Assembly: GCF_013282215.1 (NCBI RefSeq)
Contig: NZ_CP048103.1
Span: 3,100,001-3,164,000, forward strand
Direction of reading: 5' to 3'
DNA: 64,000 bases
From: Kroppenstedtia eburnea
GTDB lineage: Bacteria; Bacillota; Bacilli; Thermoactinomycetales; DSM-45169
Below the pieces are notes generated by a model. The model searched no databases and was not told where the DNA came from. It saw nothing but the letters and a program-made list of their open reading frames with translations. A program made the translations under genes and the position numbers. Shown here in pieces: positions 27,073 through 34,955 of the stretch. The first letter of the stretch is position 1. Each line of letters starts with the position of its first letter.

Positions 27073-27537
27073 TCACCCGGTGGCGGATTCCCGGATCGCC
27101 ACGTTTTCATCTGAAGTATCCCCGTCTGTCCGAGCCCGACCGGTCTCTTTCTCCTCATCCCAGGCCACACAGAGACACCCGCCCACGATTCCCAGCAGCA
27201 TCCCGATCACCATGCCGCCCAAGGCCCCCATCAGGGAGAGGATGGAGAGGAGGATCCCGAAGACACCGAGAACCCGGACATATTGGGGCATAAACCAGCC
27301 GATAAGGCCGCAGGCAAGCAGAAGACCGCCGAACAGGATTCCGGTGAAGGCGAAGTTACCCGGAACAAAGGTGAGCCAGTACAATTGGACCGGTATATAC
27401 AAGGTGAACAGCCCGGAAAGTATGAGCAATGTCAATCCCGCCCGGGGCCGACGCGCCGATCTTCCCTTTTCAGTTCCCCTCCCGGGCAGGTCCGGCCCGG
27501 GAGGAACCTCTTTTTTCATCACAGCCGACTCACCCAT
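27073..27537 (-). CDS. DUF6114 membrane protein
   Basis: A 154-residue protein with about four membrane helices (residues 34-140), a basic Pro-rich N-terminus and an acidic tail. The helix-loop pattern ([53 protein letters not shown]) matches DUF6114, best known from actinomycetes, where it is commonly adjacent to DUF6230. Start ATG at 27537 follows GGAGTG. Spacing to the DUF6230 gene is 22 bases. Function unknown. Confidence 0.78.
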
Positions 27538-27559
27538 GCCGAATCACTCCTTCTCCGTA

Positions 27560-28102
27560 TCACTTGATTTTGTGTAACTCCAGTTTCATTCCCGGAAGGG
27601 AAATGCTGTCATTGTAGAGGTAATGCCCCTGGATCTTGGGCTTCTTCAACACCAAAAACGGTGCATTCATCTCAAATTTCCGCCGGAAATCACTGGAGTA
27701 ATTATCTTTGATGGTCAGCTTCTTGAAATTATGGTCCGCCGCGATCCGGGTCATGTCCAGCACCATTCCGGAGGATTTGACCACCCCGGAGGCGGTGATC
27801 ATGATCCGGAATTTGGCACCTCCGGGCACATGGACATCTTTGTACAGTTTCAACCCCTTGATATCGGCATCCATTTGAGTGGCCACCTGGGGTACCGACT
27901 TTTTGTCGCTGGTATCTCCCACATGGGGAAAGAGTTTAAACTTCGTGATGTCGATCTGATCCGCCTCAATCGTGAATCCCCCGACACCGGCTATGGGCAC
28001 GGCCATCGCCACCCCGCCCGCATAAATGCCGGAGACCACGGCCATCAGGAGCGCCAGCGAAATCGTCAAGCTGGACCAAAACCACTTCCCGCGATACTTC
28101 AT
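27560..28102 (-). CDS. DUF6230 exported protein
   Basis: A 180-residue exported protein: signal peptide/anchor (residues 10-35), then a beta-rich domain opening FTIEADQIDITKFKLFPHVG, as in DUF6230 proteins of actinomycetes. No catalytic motif. First gene of a three-gene minus-strand operon and divergent from a LuxR-type regulator gene, whose start is 324 bases away. The start ATG at 28102 follows GGTGAGG. Confidence 0.78.
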   Translation of the reverse strand: MKYRGKWFWSSLTISLALLMAVVSGIYAGGVAMAVPIAGVGGFTIEADQIDITKFKLFPHVGDTSDKKSVPQVATQMDADIKGLKLYKDVHVPGGAKFRIMITASGVVKSSGMVLDMTRIAADHNFKKLTIKDNYSSDFRRKFEMNAPFLVLKKPKIQGHYLYNDSISLPGMKLELHKIK

Positions 28103-28196
28103 CAGACCTCACCCCATCCTTTGGATTGTCCTTCATCTGACCTGTAAACGGTGCCCACCTGTCCAATGACCCGGATCCCACTTTCGGAGAGCTTCG

Positions 28197-28210
28197 GGAA
28201 AGCGCTTACA
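28197..28210. promoter_or_regulatory. cre-like site upstream of the DUF6230 operon
   Basis: GGAAAGCGCTTACA matches the CcpA consensus TGNAANCGNWNNCA at all but the first defined position. It lies in the divergent intergenic region, 95 bases upstream of the DUF6230 start. No clear promoter boxes were identified for either direction, so its role is a guess. Confidence 0.35.
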
Positions 28211-28426
28211 GGGACCCTCGACAGATCAGCCGCCTTTTGGTGGTTATCGGGAATTGTATAATCATTCGCACTCTTCAGCAACCCTCTTTATCAGGGAATA
28301 GAGATCCCCATAAACATGGGGGGTCCCTCTGATTTCAAATATTTTGATATACTTCATTCAAGACAAAGGGAGCCACCCAGTCACGTGGACAAAGTAACAG
28401 TAAATTCGAAGAAGGGGGCGGTTGGA

Positions 28427-29632
28427 ATGCAGATTCCGGCCTTTTTGACCACTCCTTTGATTCCTCATCACGAATTGCAACAAATATTGGATACGATCCA
28501 TTCAGGCTACCGGGAAGGTCTGGCCAACTGGAAAGTGAAACTGTCCACCCTTCATGCATCAGAAGAGGAAAAGCGCTCCATCCATGAACTTTTTCAGTTC
28601 CTGATACGGAATATCAGTATGCTCCCCTCGCAATCCGAAGAATTTGAAAAAAAGTTCCTCCATTTGATCCGGCGGCGGGCTGTCCTGGACAACGGCCGGA
28701 TTATCCTCACCTTGGGGATCTTTGAGGAGATCATCATGGGATTGCTCATGAAAGACCCACATCTCCCTGAGATCCATACTTATTATCGCTGGCTCCATTC
28801 CCTGATTCTCCATCTGACCTTCTCCGTTTACCATCAAGCATGCGCGGAAAATGGAGGTCCAGGGGACGGCGCCTCCCCCGACAGGATCCCGAAAAGTCCG
28901 GACATCCACACCCTGCCCTCCCTGTGGCAGACGGTTCTCCGCTTTGATGAATTGCTGTTAACCTCCCGCTCCCTGGAAGATTTGCTGACGGATTCGGTCC
29001 AATTTATCGTGGAAAATACCCGGCATCGACGGGGAGCCCTGTTTTGGTACTCCTCCGTCACCCGTACCGTGGAAGGGATCTACTCCTATCGGGTGGATCT
29101 CACCGAAGTGCGGCAGGTTCGCGCATTGGAGTCCAACATCCCGGGAATCGCGTGGGCCATTCGCGAGACCCGACCCATCTATCTGCAGGACGCCAAGCTC
29201 TTCTTTCCCCTCCATTATGTGAAACAGTTTCGGCTGACCTCCTTGCTGGCTTGCACCCTGTACGGGGAAAACAGACAACCCGTGGGCTTTCTCCTGCTGG
29301 ACCAAGACGGGGAGCCCTTCGATCCCCCGGATTCCAAAGGATTCCGCCTGTTGGAGGTTTTGGTCGCCCGCGTCTCCATGGTACTGCGGGTCAAACTCTA
29401 TGAAAGCACACCCTTATCCCCCAGGCCCCCCGCTTCCAAACTGCTGACCCGCAGAGAGCAGGAACTCCTGCAGATGATCGCTTACGGGTACTCCACCAAA
29501 CACATCGGGGAGATTCTCCATATCAGCGAGCATACCGCCGCAGAGTACGCCCAGACCATCCTGAGAAAACTGAATGCCAAAAACCGTCCGGAGGCTGTCG
29601 CCAAAGGTTTTCGCCTCGGAATGATCCAGTAA
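28427..29632 (+). CDS. GAF-domain LuxR-type transcriptional regulator
   Basis: A 401-residue regulator. The C-terminal about 60 residues are a GerE/LuxR helix-turn-helix (LTRREQELLQMIAYGYSTKHIGEIL...EHTAAEYAQTILRKLNAKNR). A central GAF-like domain lies at about residues 180-330, and the N-terminal 150 residues form a helical region of no recognised family. ATG at 28427 is preferred because GAAGGGGGCGG precedes it. It is divergent from the DUF6230 operon, making that operon a likely target; the signal sensed is unknown. Confidence 0.85.
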   Translation: MQIPAFLTTPLIPHHELQQILDTIHSGYREGLANWKVKLSTLHASEEEKRSIHELFQFLIRNISMLPSQSEEFEKKFLHLIRRRAVLDNGRIILTLGIFEEIIMGLLMKDPHLPEIHTYYRWLHSLILHLTFSVYHQACAENGGPGDGASPDRIPKSPDIHTLPSLWQTVLRFDELLLTSRSLEDLLTDSVQFIVENTRHRRGALFWYSSVTRTVEGIYSYRVDLTEVRQVRALESNIPGIAWAIRETRPIYLQDAKLFFPLHYVKQFRLTSLLACTLYGENRQPVGFLLLDQDGEPFDPPDSKGFRLLEVLVARVSMVLRVKLYESTPLSPRPPASKLLTRREQELLQMIAYGYSTKHIGEILHISEHTAAEYAQTILRKLNAKNRPEAVAKGFRLGMIQ

Positions 29633-29716
29633 GGTTATATCAAGTGGCGGAATCGGCAAAAATAGATGATAGAATCAGATTCCCAATAACTACCGAAGGG
29701 AAAGCCCTGCTTCCGC

Positions 29717-29746
29717 TTGACGCACCCCGTCTTGAAATACTATAAT
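29717..29746 (+). promoter_or_regulatory. sigma-A promoter for the IDEAL-domain gene
   Basis: TTGACG, 18 bases, TATAAT. Transcription would start near 29753, leaving a leader of about 200 bases with a GGGGAG...CTCCCC hairpin (29819-29855) and an unsupported 39-codon frame (29761-29880). Confidence 0.65.
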
Positions 29747-29956
29747 TCCAAAAAAGAAAAATGAAGTGGAAAGACCTTAAAAATTCCATTCCAAAAATCT
29801 TCGGTCAAGTTCGGATCCGGGGAGGAGCGGCGAACAACCGCCCTTTGTCTCCCCTTCCCGCCTTCACGGGGACAAGTTGACTCCTTTCACCCCGACAATC
29901 ACATGGTTCCCGGTTCGGCGAGAACGCCGACATCCATCCAAAGGTGGTGTATAACC

Positions 29957-30298
29957 ATGACGACCCTCCTTCATTTCAATATGCAGGACGGAGACTGGGT
30001 AAGAGGAAAAACGAACAAAGACGAGCTGTTCCAAGGATATATCGAGTCGATCAACCTGAAGAAAGGATCGGTGAAAATCCGGGTGACCCAATCGGACAAC
30101 CGACAGATCATCGGTGAGATCTCCGACAGCACCCCGGATCGGATCCGTCTCCTGGAAGAGATGCCACCGGATCGGGAAGGCCATCTCCTCAATTTTATCG
30201 ACCTCGCCCTGTCCACCAAGGACAAGAAATGGTTTATGGAATTGACTGACGCCTTGAAACAGACTCGCATCATGGAAAAAGACGGATTGGCTTCCTGA
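29957..30298 (+). CDS. IDEAL-domain protein
   Basis: A 113-residue protein. Its C-terminal part (LLNFIDLALSTKDKKWFMEL) matches the IDEAL domain, a short helical domain of Bacillota proteins with poorly understood roles, often regulatory. The N-terminal about 60 residues look like a small beta-barrel (GDWVRGKTNKDELFQGYIES, SVKIRVTQSD). ATG at 29957 is chosen because AAGGTGGTG lies upstream; an earlier in-frame start has none. It has its own promoter and a terminator. Confidence 0.78.
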   Translation: MTTLLHFNMQDGDWVRGKTNKDELFQGYIESINLKKGSVKIRVTQSDNRQIIGEISDSTPDRIRLLEEMPPDREGHLLNFIDLALSTKDKKWFMELTDALKQTRIMEKDGLAS

Positions 30299-30312
30299 CG
30301 GATGCCTGATAT

Positions 30313-30355
30313 AAAAAGGGATCACCCGCTTTCAAGCAGGGTGATCCCTTTTTTC
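30313..30355. terminator. bidirectional terminator
   Basis: AAAAAGGGATCACCC/GGGTGATCCCTTTTT stem between the convergent IDEAL and ABC-F genes. Confidence 0.9.
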
Positions 30356-30359
30356 GCAA

Positions 30360-31976
30360 CTACAGATACATCCCTCTCACTTTCTCCTGCAATCCTTCAT
30401 CCTCCAGATACTCATCATAGGTGGTCATCTTGTCCACCAGACCCCGGGGGGTGATCTCCATGATCCGGTTGGCCACCGTCTGGACCAACTGGTGGTCGTG
30501 GGAGGTGAAGAGAATCGTTCCCGGAAATTCCTCCAACCCCTTGTTCAACGCCGTGATGGACTCCATATCCAGGTGGTTGGTCGGATCATCCAGGAGCAGT
30601 ACATTGGCTCCGGAGAGCATCATCCGGGACAACATGCAGCGCACTTTTTCCCCACCGGAGAGTACCCGTGCCTTTTTCATCACTTCATCCCCGGAAAAAA
30701 GCATCCGCCCCAGGAACCCGCGGACAAAGGTTTCTGATTGGTCCGGGGAGTACTGACGGAGCCAATCGATCAAGCTGAGATCCACTCCGTCGAAGTATGC
30801 GTTATGATCCTTGGGAAAATGGGAACGGCTGGTGGTGATCCCCCAATGAACCTCCCCGGCATCGGGTTCCAGTTCCCCGGCGAGGATCTGTAACAGGGTC
30901 GTCTTTGCCAAACCGTCCGGTCCGACAAAAGCCACCTTGTCCCCCTTGTTCACTGTGAACCGAAGGTTGTCCAGCACCTTCTCCCCGTCCACGGTCTTCG
31001 ACAGTCCTTCCACCCGGAGCAGATCATTCCCCGCTTCCCGCTCCGGTTCAAAGTGGATGAAGGGATAGCGCCGGGAGGAGGGCTTGATATCCTCCAGGCT
31101 CAGTTTATCCAGCATTTTCTTGCGGGAAGTGGCCTGCCGCGCTTTGGATTTGTGTGCGCTGAAGCGGGCGATGAAGGTCTCCAGTTGCTTCCGCTTCTCC
31201 TCCAGCTTCTTGTTCTTCTCTTTGGCCAGGGCCAGCGCCAGCTGACTGGATTCGTACCAGAAGTCGTAGTTGCCCACATAGAGACGGATCTCCCCGAAAT
31301 CGATATCCGCCATGTGGGTGCAGACCGTATTGAGAAAATGACGGTCGTGGGAGACAACAATCACGGTGTTGTCAAAGTTGAGCAGAAAATCCTCCAGCCA
31401 CCGAACCGCCTGCATATCCAAGTGGTTGGTCGGCTCGTCCAGCAAGAGAATATCCGGTTGGCCGAACAAGGCCTGGGCCAATAATACCTTCACCTTGTCA
31501 TTGCCTTCCAGGTCCTTCATCTTCCTCGAATGAAACTCCTCGGAAACCCCCAACCCCGACAACAGCTGAGCCGCTTCCGACTCGGCCTCCCAGCCGTTCA
31601 GCTCGGCAAACTCCCCCTCCAACTCCGCCGCCCGCACCCCGTCTTCCTCGGAGAAATCCGGTTTGGCATAGAGGGCGTCTTTCTCTTTCATGATGTCATA
31701 GAGCCGTTGATGGCCCATAATCACCGTTTCCAGCACCGGCACCTCTTCATATTGGAAATGATCCTGCTTCAGGACCGCGATCCGCTGTCCGGAAGTCACT
31801 TGGACCTCCCCTTTGTTCGGCTCGATCTCCCCCGCCAGGATCTTCAAAAACGTCGATTTTCCCGCCCCGTTGGCCCCGATCAGACCATAGCAGTTGCCCG
31901 GGGTGAATTTGATGTTCACGTCTTCAAACAACTTCCGCCCGCCGAAACGCAGGCCGACGCCTTGCACTGTAATCAT
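30360..31976 (-). CDS. ABC-F family ATPase (YkpA/YbiT type)
   Basis: Cytosolic tandem ATPase of the ABC-F group; characterised members act on the ribosome to resolve stalls. Two ATP-binding domains without membrane segments: the first with GANGAGKST and LLLDEPTNHLD, the second with GPDGLAKTT, LSGGEKVR and LLLDDPTNHLD, joined by a charged linker (about 240-300, KEKNKKLEEKRKQLETF). The first signature is LEGNDKVKV rather than LSGG, which is usual for the YkpA branch. It has 538 residues. No antibiotic-resistance specialisation can be inferred. Confidence 0.93.
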   Translation of the reverse strand: MITVQGVGLRFGGRKLFEDVNIKFTPGNCYGLIGANGAGKSTFLKILAGEIEPNKGEVQVTSGQRIAVLKQDHFQYEEVPVLETVIMGHQRLYDIMKEKDALYAKPDFSEEDGVRAAELEGEFAELNGWEAESEAAQLLSGLGVSEEFHSRKMKDLEGNDKVKVLLAQALFGQPDILLLDEPTNHLDMQAVRWLEDFLLNFDNTVIVVSHDRHFLNTVCTHMADIDFGEIRLYVGNYDFWYESSQLALALAKEKNKKLEEKRKQLETFIARFSAHKSKARQATSRKKMLDKLSLEDIKPSSRRYPFIHFEPEREAGNDLLRVEGLSKTVDGEKVLDNLRFTVNKGDKVAFVGPDGLAKTTLLQILAGELEPDAGEVHWGITTSRSHFPKDHNAYFDGVDLSLIDWLRQYSPDQSETFVRGFLGRMLFSGDEVMKKARVLSGGEKVRCMLSRMMLSGANVLLLDDPTNHLDMESITALNKGLEEFPGTILFTSHDHQLVQTVANRIMEITPRGLVDKMTTYDEYLEDEGLQEKVRGMYL

Positions 31977-32083
31977 GGTTGCATCCGTCCTTTAAACCTG
32001 ATCAACTCCCACCCATTGTAACATGGAAACCCAAGAAGGGGATGGAAGAAAAGAGGGATACATATCGCCATATGACTTCCATG

Positions 32084-32105
32084 AAAAAACCGCCCCGCAG
32101 GGCGG
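32084..32105 (-). terminator. terminator of the small acidic protein gene
   Basis: CCGCCC/GGGCGG stem followed by TTTTTT on the minus strand, directly after the stop codon. Confidence 0.85.
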
Positions 32106-32107
32106 CC

Positions 32108-32308
32108 TCACTCCTGTTCTTCATTGACCTTCCGGATCTTCTCCATGACATCCATCGGACCGTCAAACACGGGACCATCATACACCTGGGCCTGCATCAG
32201 ATCCACCTCTTCATCCTCTTGCCCCTGTTCCGGTTGCTCCTTTTCCGCCCTTGTCAGTTCCCCGGTTTTTTCATAGATAGTCTTCTCGTTTTCTTCTTTC
32301 CGTCTCAT
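32108..32308 (-). CDS. small acidic hydrophilic protein
   Basis: A 66-residue, highly charged protein (MRRKEENEKTIYEK..., many Glu/Gln) without hydrophobic segments and probably disordered. GGGAGG five bases before ATG 32308 fixes the start; upstream in-frame Met codons lack a site. No family recognised. The gap 32309-32694 upstream holds no gene or repeat I can identify. Confidence 0.6.
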   Translation of the reverse strand: MRRKEENEKTIYEKTGELTRAEKEQPEQGQEDEEVDLMQAQVYDGPVFDGPMDVMEKIRKVNEEQE

Positions 32309-32694
32309 GTGATCCTCCCTCATGACTGCATCGTTATAAGGGTAGGATACCGCCGGGAACGGTGAAATACACATATACTTCCTCGGTATTCTCACTCCGG
32401 GCATCATCCAATCAACTGATCGAAAACTCTAAAGAGGCCTATTACTCCCGTTCCAGCTTCACCTTATTCGGCCGGCGACTGGTATTCAGTGGTCTGCTCC
32501 AACCCTTTGACCCGAATATTCGGACAAACCTTCTTCCGAACCAAAGGATTGCTTGGCTGTTTTTGACATTCTCCCAATCGATCAAACATAGCATCCATCC
32601 TCTGTTCATAATATCAATTGGACAAAGTCAAACCGCCCATTATGAAAATTTCCCCTTTAAAGTCTCCCGGCAATCCCCATTTTCCGTTATTATC

Positions 32695-32731
32695 AAAAAA
32701 GGATGGGCCTTCGAGGGCTCCATCCTTTTTG
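32695..32731 (-). terminator. terminator of the amidase gene
   Basis: AAAAAGGATGG/CCATCCTTTTT stem with T run, 12 bases after the amidase stop. Confidence 0.85.
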
Positions 32732-32742
32732 CCATTTCTTCC

Positions 32743-34575
32743 TTATTGTTGGGGGACCACCTCCACATCCGATGCCTTGACGAAGGCGTAGCGGTGGTTG
32801 AAGTGGATCCGGTAGTATTCATCGTTTCCGGTCACCAGCTTGTGGTTGGCGTAGGGGTCATGGGTGAAGACCGATGCGTGGTAGTAGTCGCTGTTCACCT
32901 TCTCCTCAGCCACATAGATCTGGCCGGCGGGGATGGTGTACTGGAGGGGCGTGTGCTCCCGGGGCGCGATCTCGGGAGGATATGCGGCGTCCTCCGGATA
33001 GGCGCCTCCGTAAACAGGGATCGAAGCCTTCCCTTTTTTGGGGGTGATCAGCGTCCCTTTGCCCCGAACGGTGTACTTTTGATGGGGATTGTAGAACCAC
33101 GCCTTCTGACCCCCGTGCCAGATGGCATCCCAGCCCCCTCGTCTGTCTGCCAGGTAAAAAGTTTGACCGGCGCGGCCCTTGTCACCCCAGTCCGACCCTT
33201 TCCTGGTCCCCAGTCCGGGAAGGGCCGGATCGTCGAGAAGGGGGGCATCAAAGTCCGGTGCAGTATGCAAGTAAACAAAGTTGGCCGGCTGGGGCTCCGC
33301 TCCCTCCACGATCGGCCGGTTGGTCCGGAACCCAGGCTTGAAGGTGATCACCTGTTTGGAACCCCTCGCCGGGGTGATCGGCGCCCCCAGGAGTTCCATG
33401 TAGTGCTCCCAGTCCCAGAAGGGGCCCGGATCCCAGTGCATCGCTCCCTGGCGGGCAGGTGTCAGTCCGGGAATCTCATCGTGACCGATAATATGAGCCC
33501 GGTCGAGGGGGATATCATATTTCTCAGCCAAGTGGCGAACCAGCTTGGCAGAAGCCCGGTACATTTTTTCCGTGTACCAGGTCGCCCCCTCCATGGCATA
33601 GCCCTCATGCTCGATCCCGATGGTGTGCATGTTGAAATACCAGTTCCCTGCCTGCCAGGCGACATCTTTGTTGTTGACCATCTGCGTCACCTGACCGTCG
33701 GAAGAACGGAGCACATAATGGGCCGATACCGATGACCAGGGATTGGCGAACCAGTTGATGCTTCCCTGGTAACTCCCCTCGGTGTCATGGATCACGATGT
33801 AGCGGATCTCCGGACCAAATCGGGGACGATCCGCCACATCATAATTGCTGTAGTCCTCCGGATCACTGCTGCGCTGCTCGTAGGCGGCGGGGATGAAGCG
33901 ACAGTCGAGCCCGTTGGGACAGTCGGCCTCGGATCCCTTGTTGTTGCGAAGTTTCAAGGGCTTGGCGGTCAACCGGTTGGGCTGAATCTCCTCAGACACC
34001 AACCGGACTTGTTGCCCTTCAGGGGTCTGCCGCTCCACTCCTTCCCGGATCGATTGATACACCTGATCCGCAAAGTCGAGAGCCACCGCCTCTTCCTTTG
34101 AACCGCTGTACTTGGCCACCGCTCCGTACCAGTCCGCCGCATCCACAGGCACCCCGCCTGTCGTCTCCCGGGCATATCGGGCCAACAATGCCGCCGCACC
34201 GCGAATGTTCTGGACCGGGTCCTTTTTCAACACCTCCGGACGCTCCCCCACGAGCTTCGCCGCCGCATCCAGGGTATGCAGCGACGGATCCTTTCCGTCA
34301 GGGATGACCTCAACCTCATCCACCTCCCCCTTGTGATGCTCCCAGCGGGAGAGATGGTAGGAAACAGACAACAACACACTCTCCGGCACCCCAAACTCCC
34401 CGGCGGCATCAGCAAAAGCCTTCTGCAGCGAATCCGCCGCCGCTCCTTCGGCATAAACAGACGACGATCCCTTCGTCTCCGCAGCAAAGGGAACCACCCC
34501 TGCAAACACCAAACCGGCAACAGTGAACAATGCCAAGCAACGGCGCCATCCGGCCCTTCTCTGGATCAACATCAT
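32743..34575 (-). CDS. secreted N-acetylmuramoyl-L-alanine amidase (Amidase_2)
   Basis: Peptidoglycan hydrolase cleaving the MurNAc-L-Ala bond. Signal peptide at residues 1-42; a helical, transglycosylase-like region (about 45-175); an Amidase_2 domain (about 250-400) with zinc-ligand motifs YIVIHDTEG, HTIGIEHEGY and the closing HWDPGPFWDW; and a C-terminal 200-residue region with SH3-like features (GKGTLITPKKGKASIPVYGG) probably binding cell wall. It has 610 residues, large for the family. Start ATG 34575 follows GAGGAGGG. It stands alone with its own terminator. Confidence 0.92.
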   Translation of the reverse strand: MMLIQRRAGWRRCLALFTVAGLVFAGVVPFAAETKGSSSVYAEGAAADSLQKAFADAAGEFGVPESVLLSVSYHLSRWEHHKGEVDEVEVIPDGKDPSLHTLDAAAKLVGERPEVLKKDPVQNIRGAAALLARYARETTGGVPVDAADWYGAVAKYSGSKEEAVALDFADQVYQSIREGVERQTPEGQQVRLVSEEIQPNRLTAKPLKLRNNKGSEADCPNGLDCRFIPAAYEQRSSDPEDYSNYDVADRPRFGPEIRYIVIHDTEGSYQGSINWFANPWSSVSAHYVLRSSDGQVTQMVNNKDVAWQAGNWYFNMHTIGIEHEGYAMEGATWYTEKMYRASAKLVRHLAEKYDIPLDRAHIIGHDEIPGLTPARQGAMHWDPGPFWDWEHYMELLGAPITPARGSKQVITFKPGFRTNRPIVEGAEPQPANFVYLHTAPDFDAPLLDDPALPGLGTRKGSDWGDKGRAGQTFYLADRRGGWDAIWHGGQKAWFYNPHQKYTVRGKGTLITPKKGKASIPVYGGAYPEDAAYPPEIAPREHTPLQYTIPAGQIYVAEEKVNSDYYHASVFTHDPYANHKLVTGNDEYYRIHFNHRYAFVKASDVEVVPQQ

Positions 34576-34643
34576 CCCTCCTCTGAATGGTGTTAATATT
34601 CATAATATAGGTTCACTATGTATGCCTGGGATTCCTGTCAGAG

Positions 34644-34672
34644 TGGAAAAAGAAAAACCCCGGTTGGGGTTC
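34644..34672 (-). terminator. terminator of the exported small peptide gene
   Basis: AACCCC/GGGGTT stem with 4-base loop followed by TTTCTTTTT on the minus strand, about 65 bases after the peptide stop. Its presence supports that the tiny gene is a separate transcription unit. Confidence 0.75.
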
Positions 34673-34735
34673 AATTCAGCTTTCAATCGGATCGCGGCTG
34701 AAAGCATATACATTCTCGTTAACGAACATCAGACA

Positions 34736-34876
34736 TCAACCTTCACCAGGCTCTGTTTTTACGGGTTTCGATTCTGCCGTTACCGAAACAGAATCACCCG
34801 CGATCTCCTGCGCCACAAAAACGGATAAGGACATAATGACAGCTGCAGCCAACCCAAATTTAATCCACTTCATCAT
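34736..34876 (-). CDS. exported 46-residue peptide, candidate signalling propeptide
   Basis: A 46-residue frame with a textbook export signal: basic start (MMKWIKF), hydrophobic core (GLAAAVIMSLSVFVA), then a polar tail DSVSVTAESKPVKTEPGEG. GGAAGGGG lies six bases before the first ATG, a sigma-A promoter precedes it and a terminator follows. It is divergent, 79 bases away, from an HTH-TPR regulator of the RRNPP type. Architecture and context match Phr/NprX/PapR-type propeptides, whose C-terminal few residues are processed and re-imported to bind the receptor; the SKPVKTE segment is superficially like NprX (SKPDIVG). Peptide function is inference; other small exported proteins are possible. 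Confidence 0.6.
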   Translation of the reverse strand: MMKWIKFGLAAAVIMSLSVFVAQEIAGDSVSVTAESKPVKTEPGEG

Positions 34877-34912
34877 GAAATACCCCTTCCCTACATTTCC
34901 ATTTATCGCTAT

Positions 34913-34941
34913 ATGTTATATGATTAAAAAAGAATTATCAA
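34913..34941 (-). promoter_or_regulatory. promoter of the exported peptide gene
   Basis: Minus-strand TTGATA, 17 bases, TAACAT. The -35 box overlaps the ribosome-binding region of the divergent regulator gene, so a protein bound here could affect both genes. Confidence 0.5.
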
Positions 34942-34955
34942 GGGAGGTTCATTAA

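Noticed and set aside
32362-33735. A 457-codon frame opposite the amidase gene and its terminator
   Set aside because: It crosses the amidase terminator and coding region on the other strand, with no ribosome-binding site or domain.
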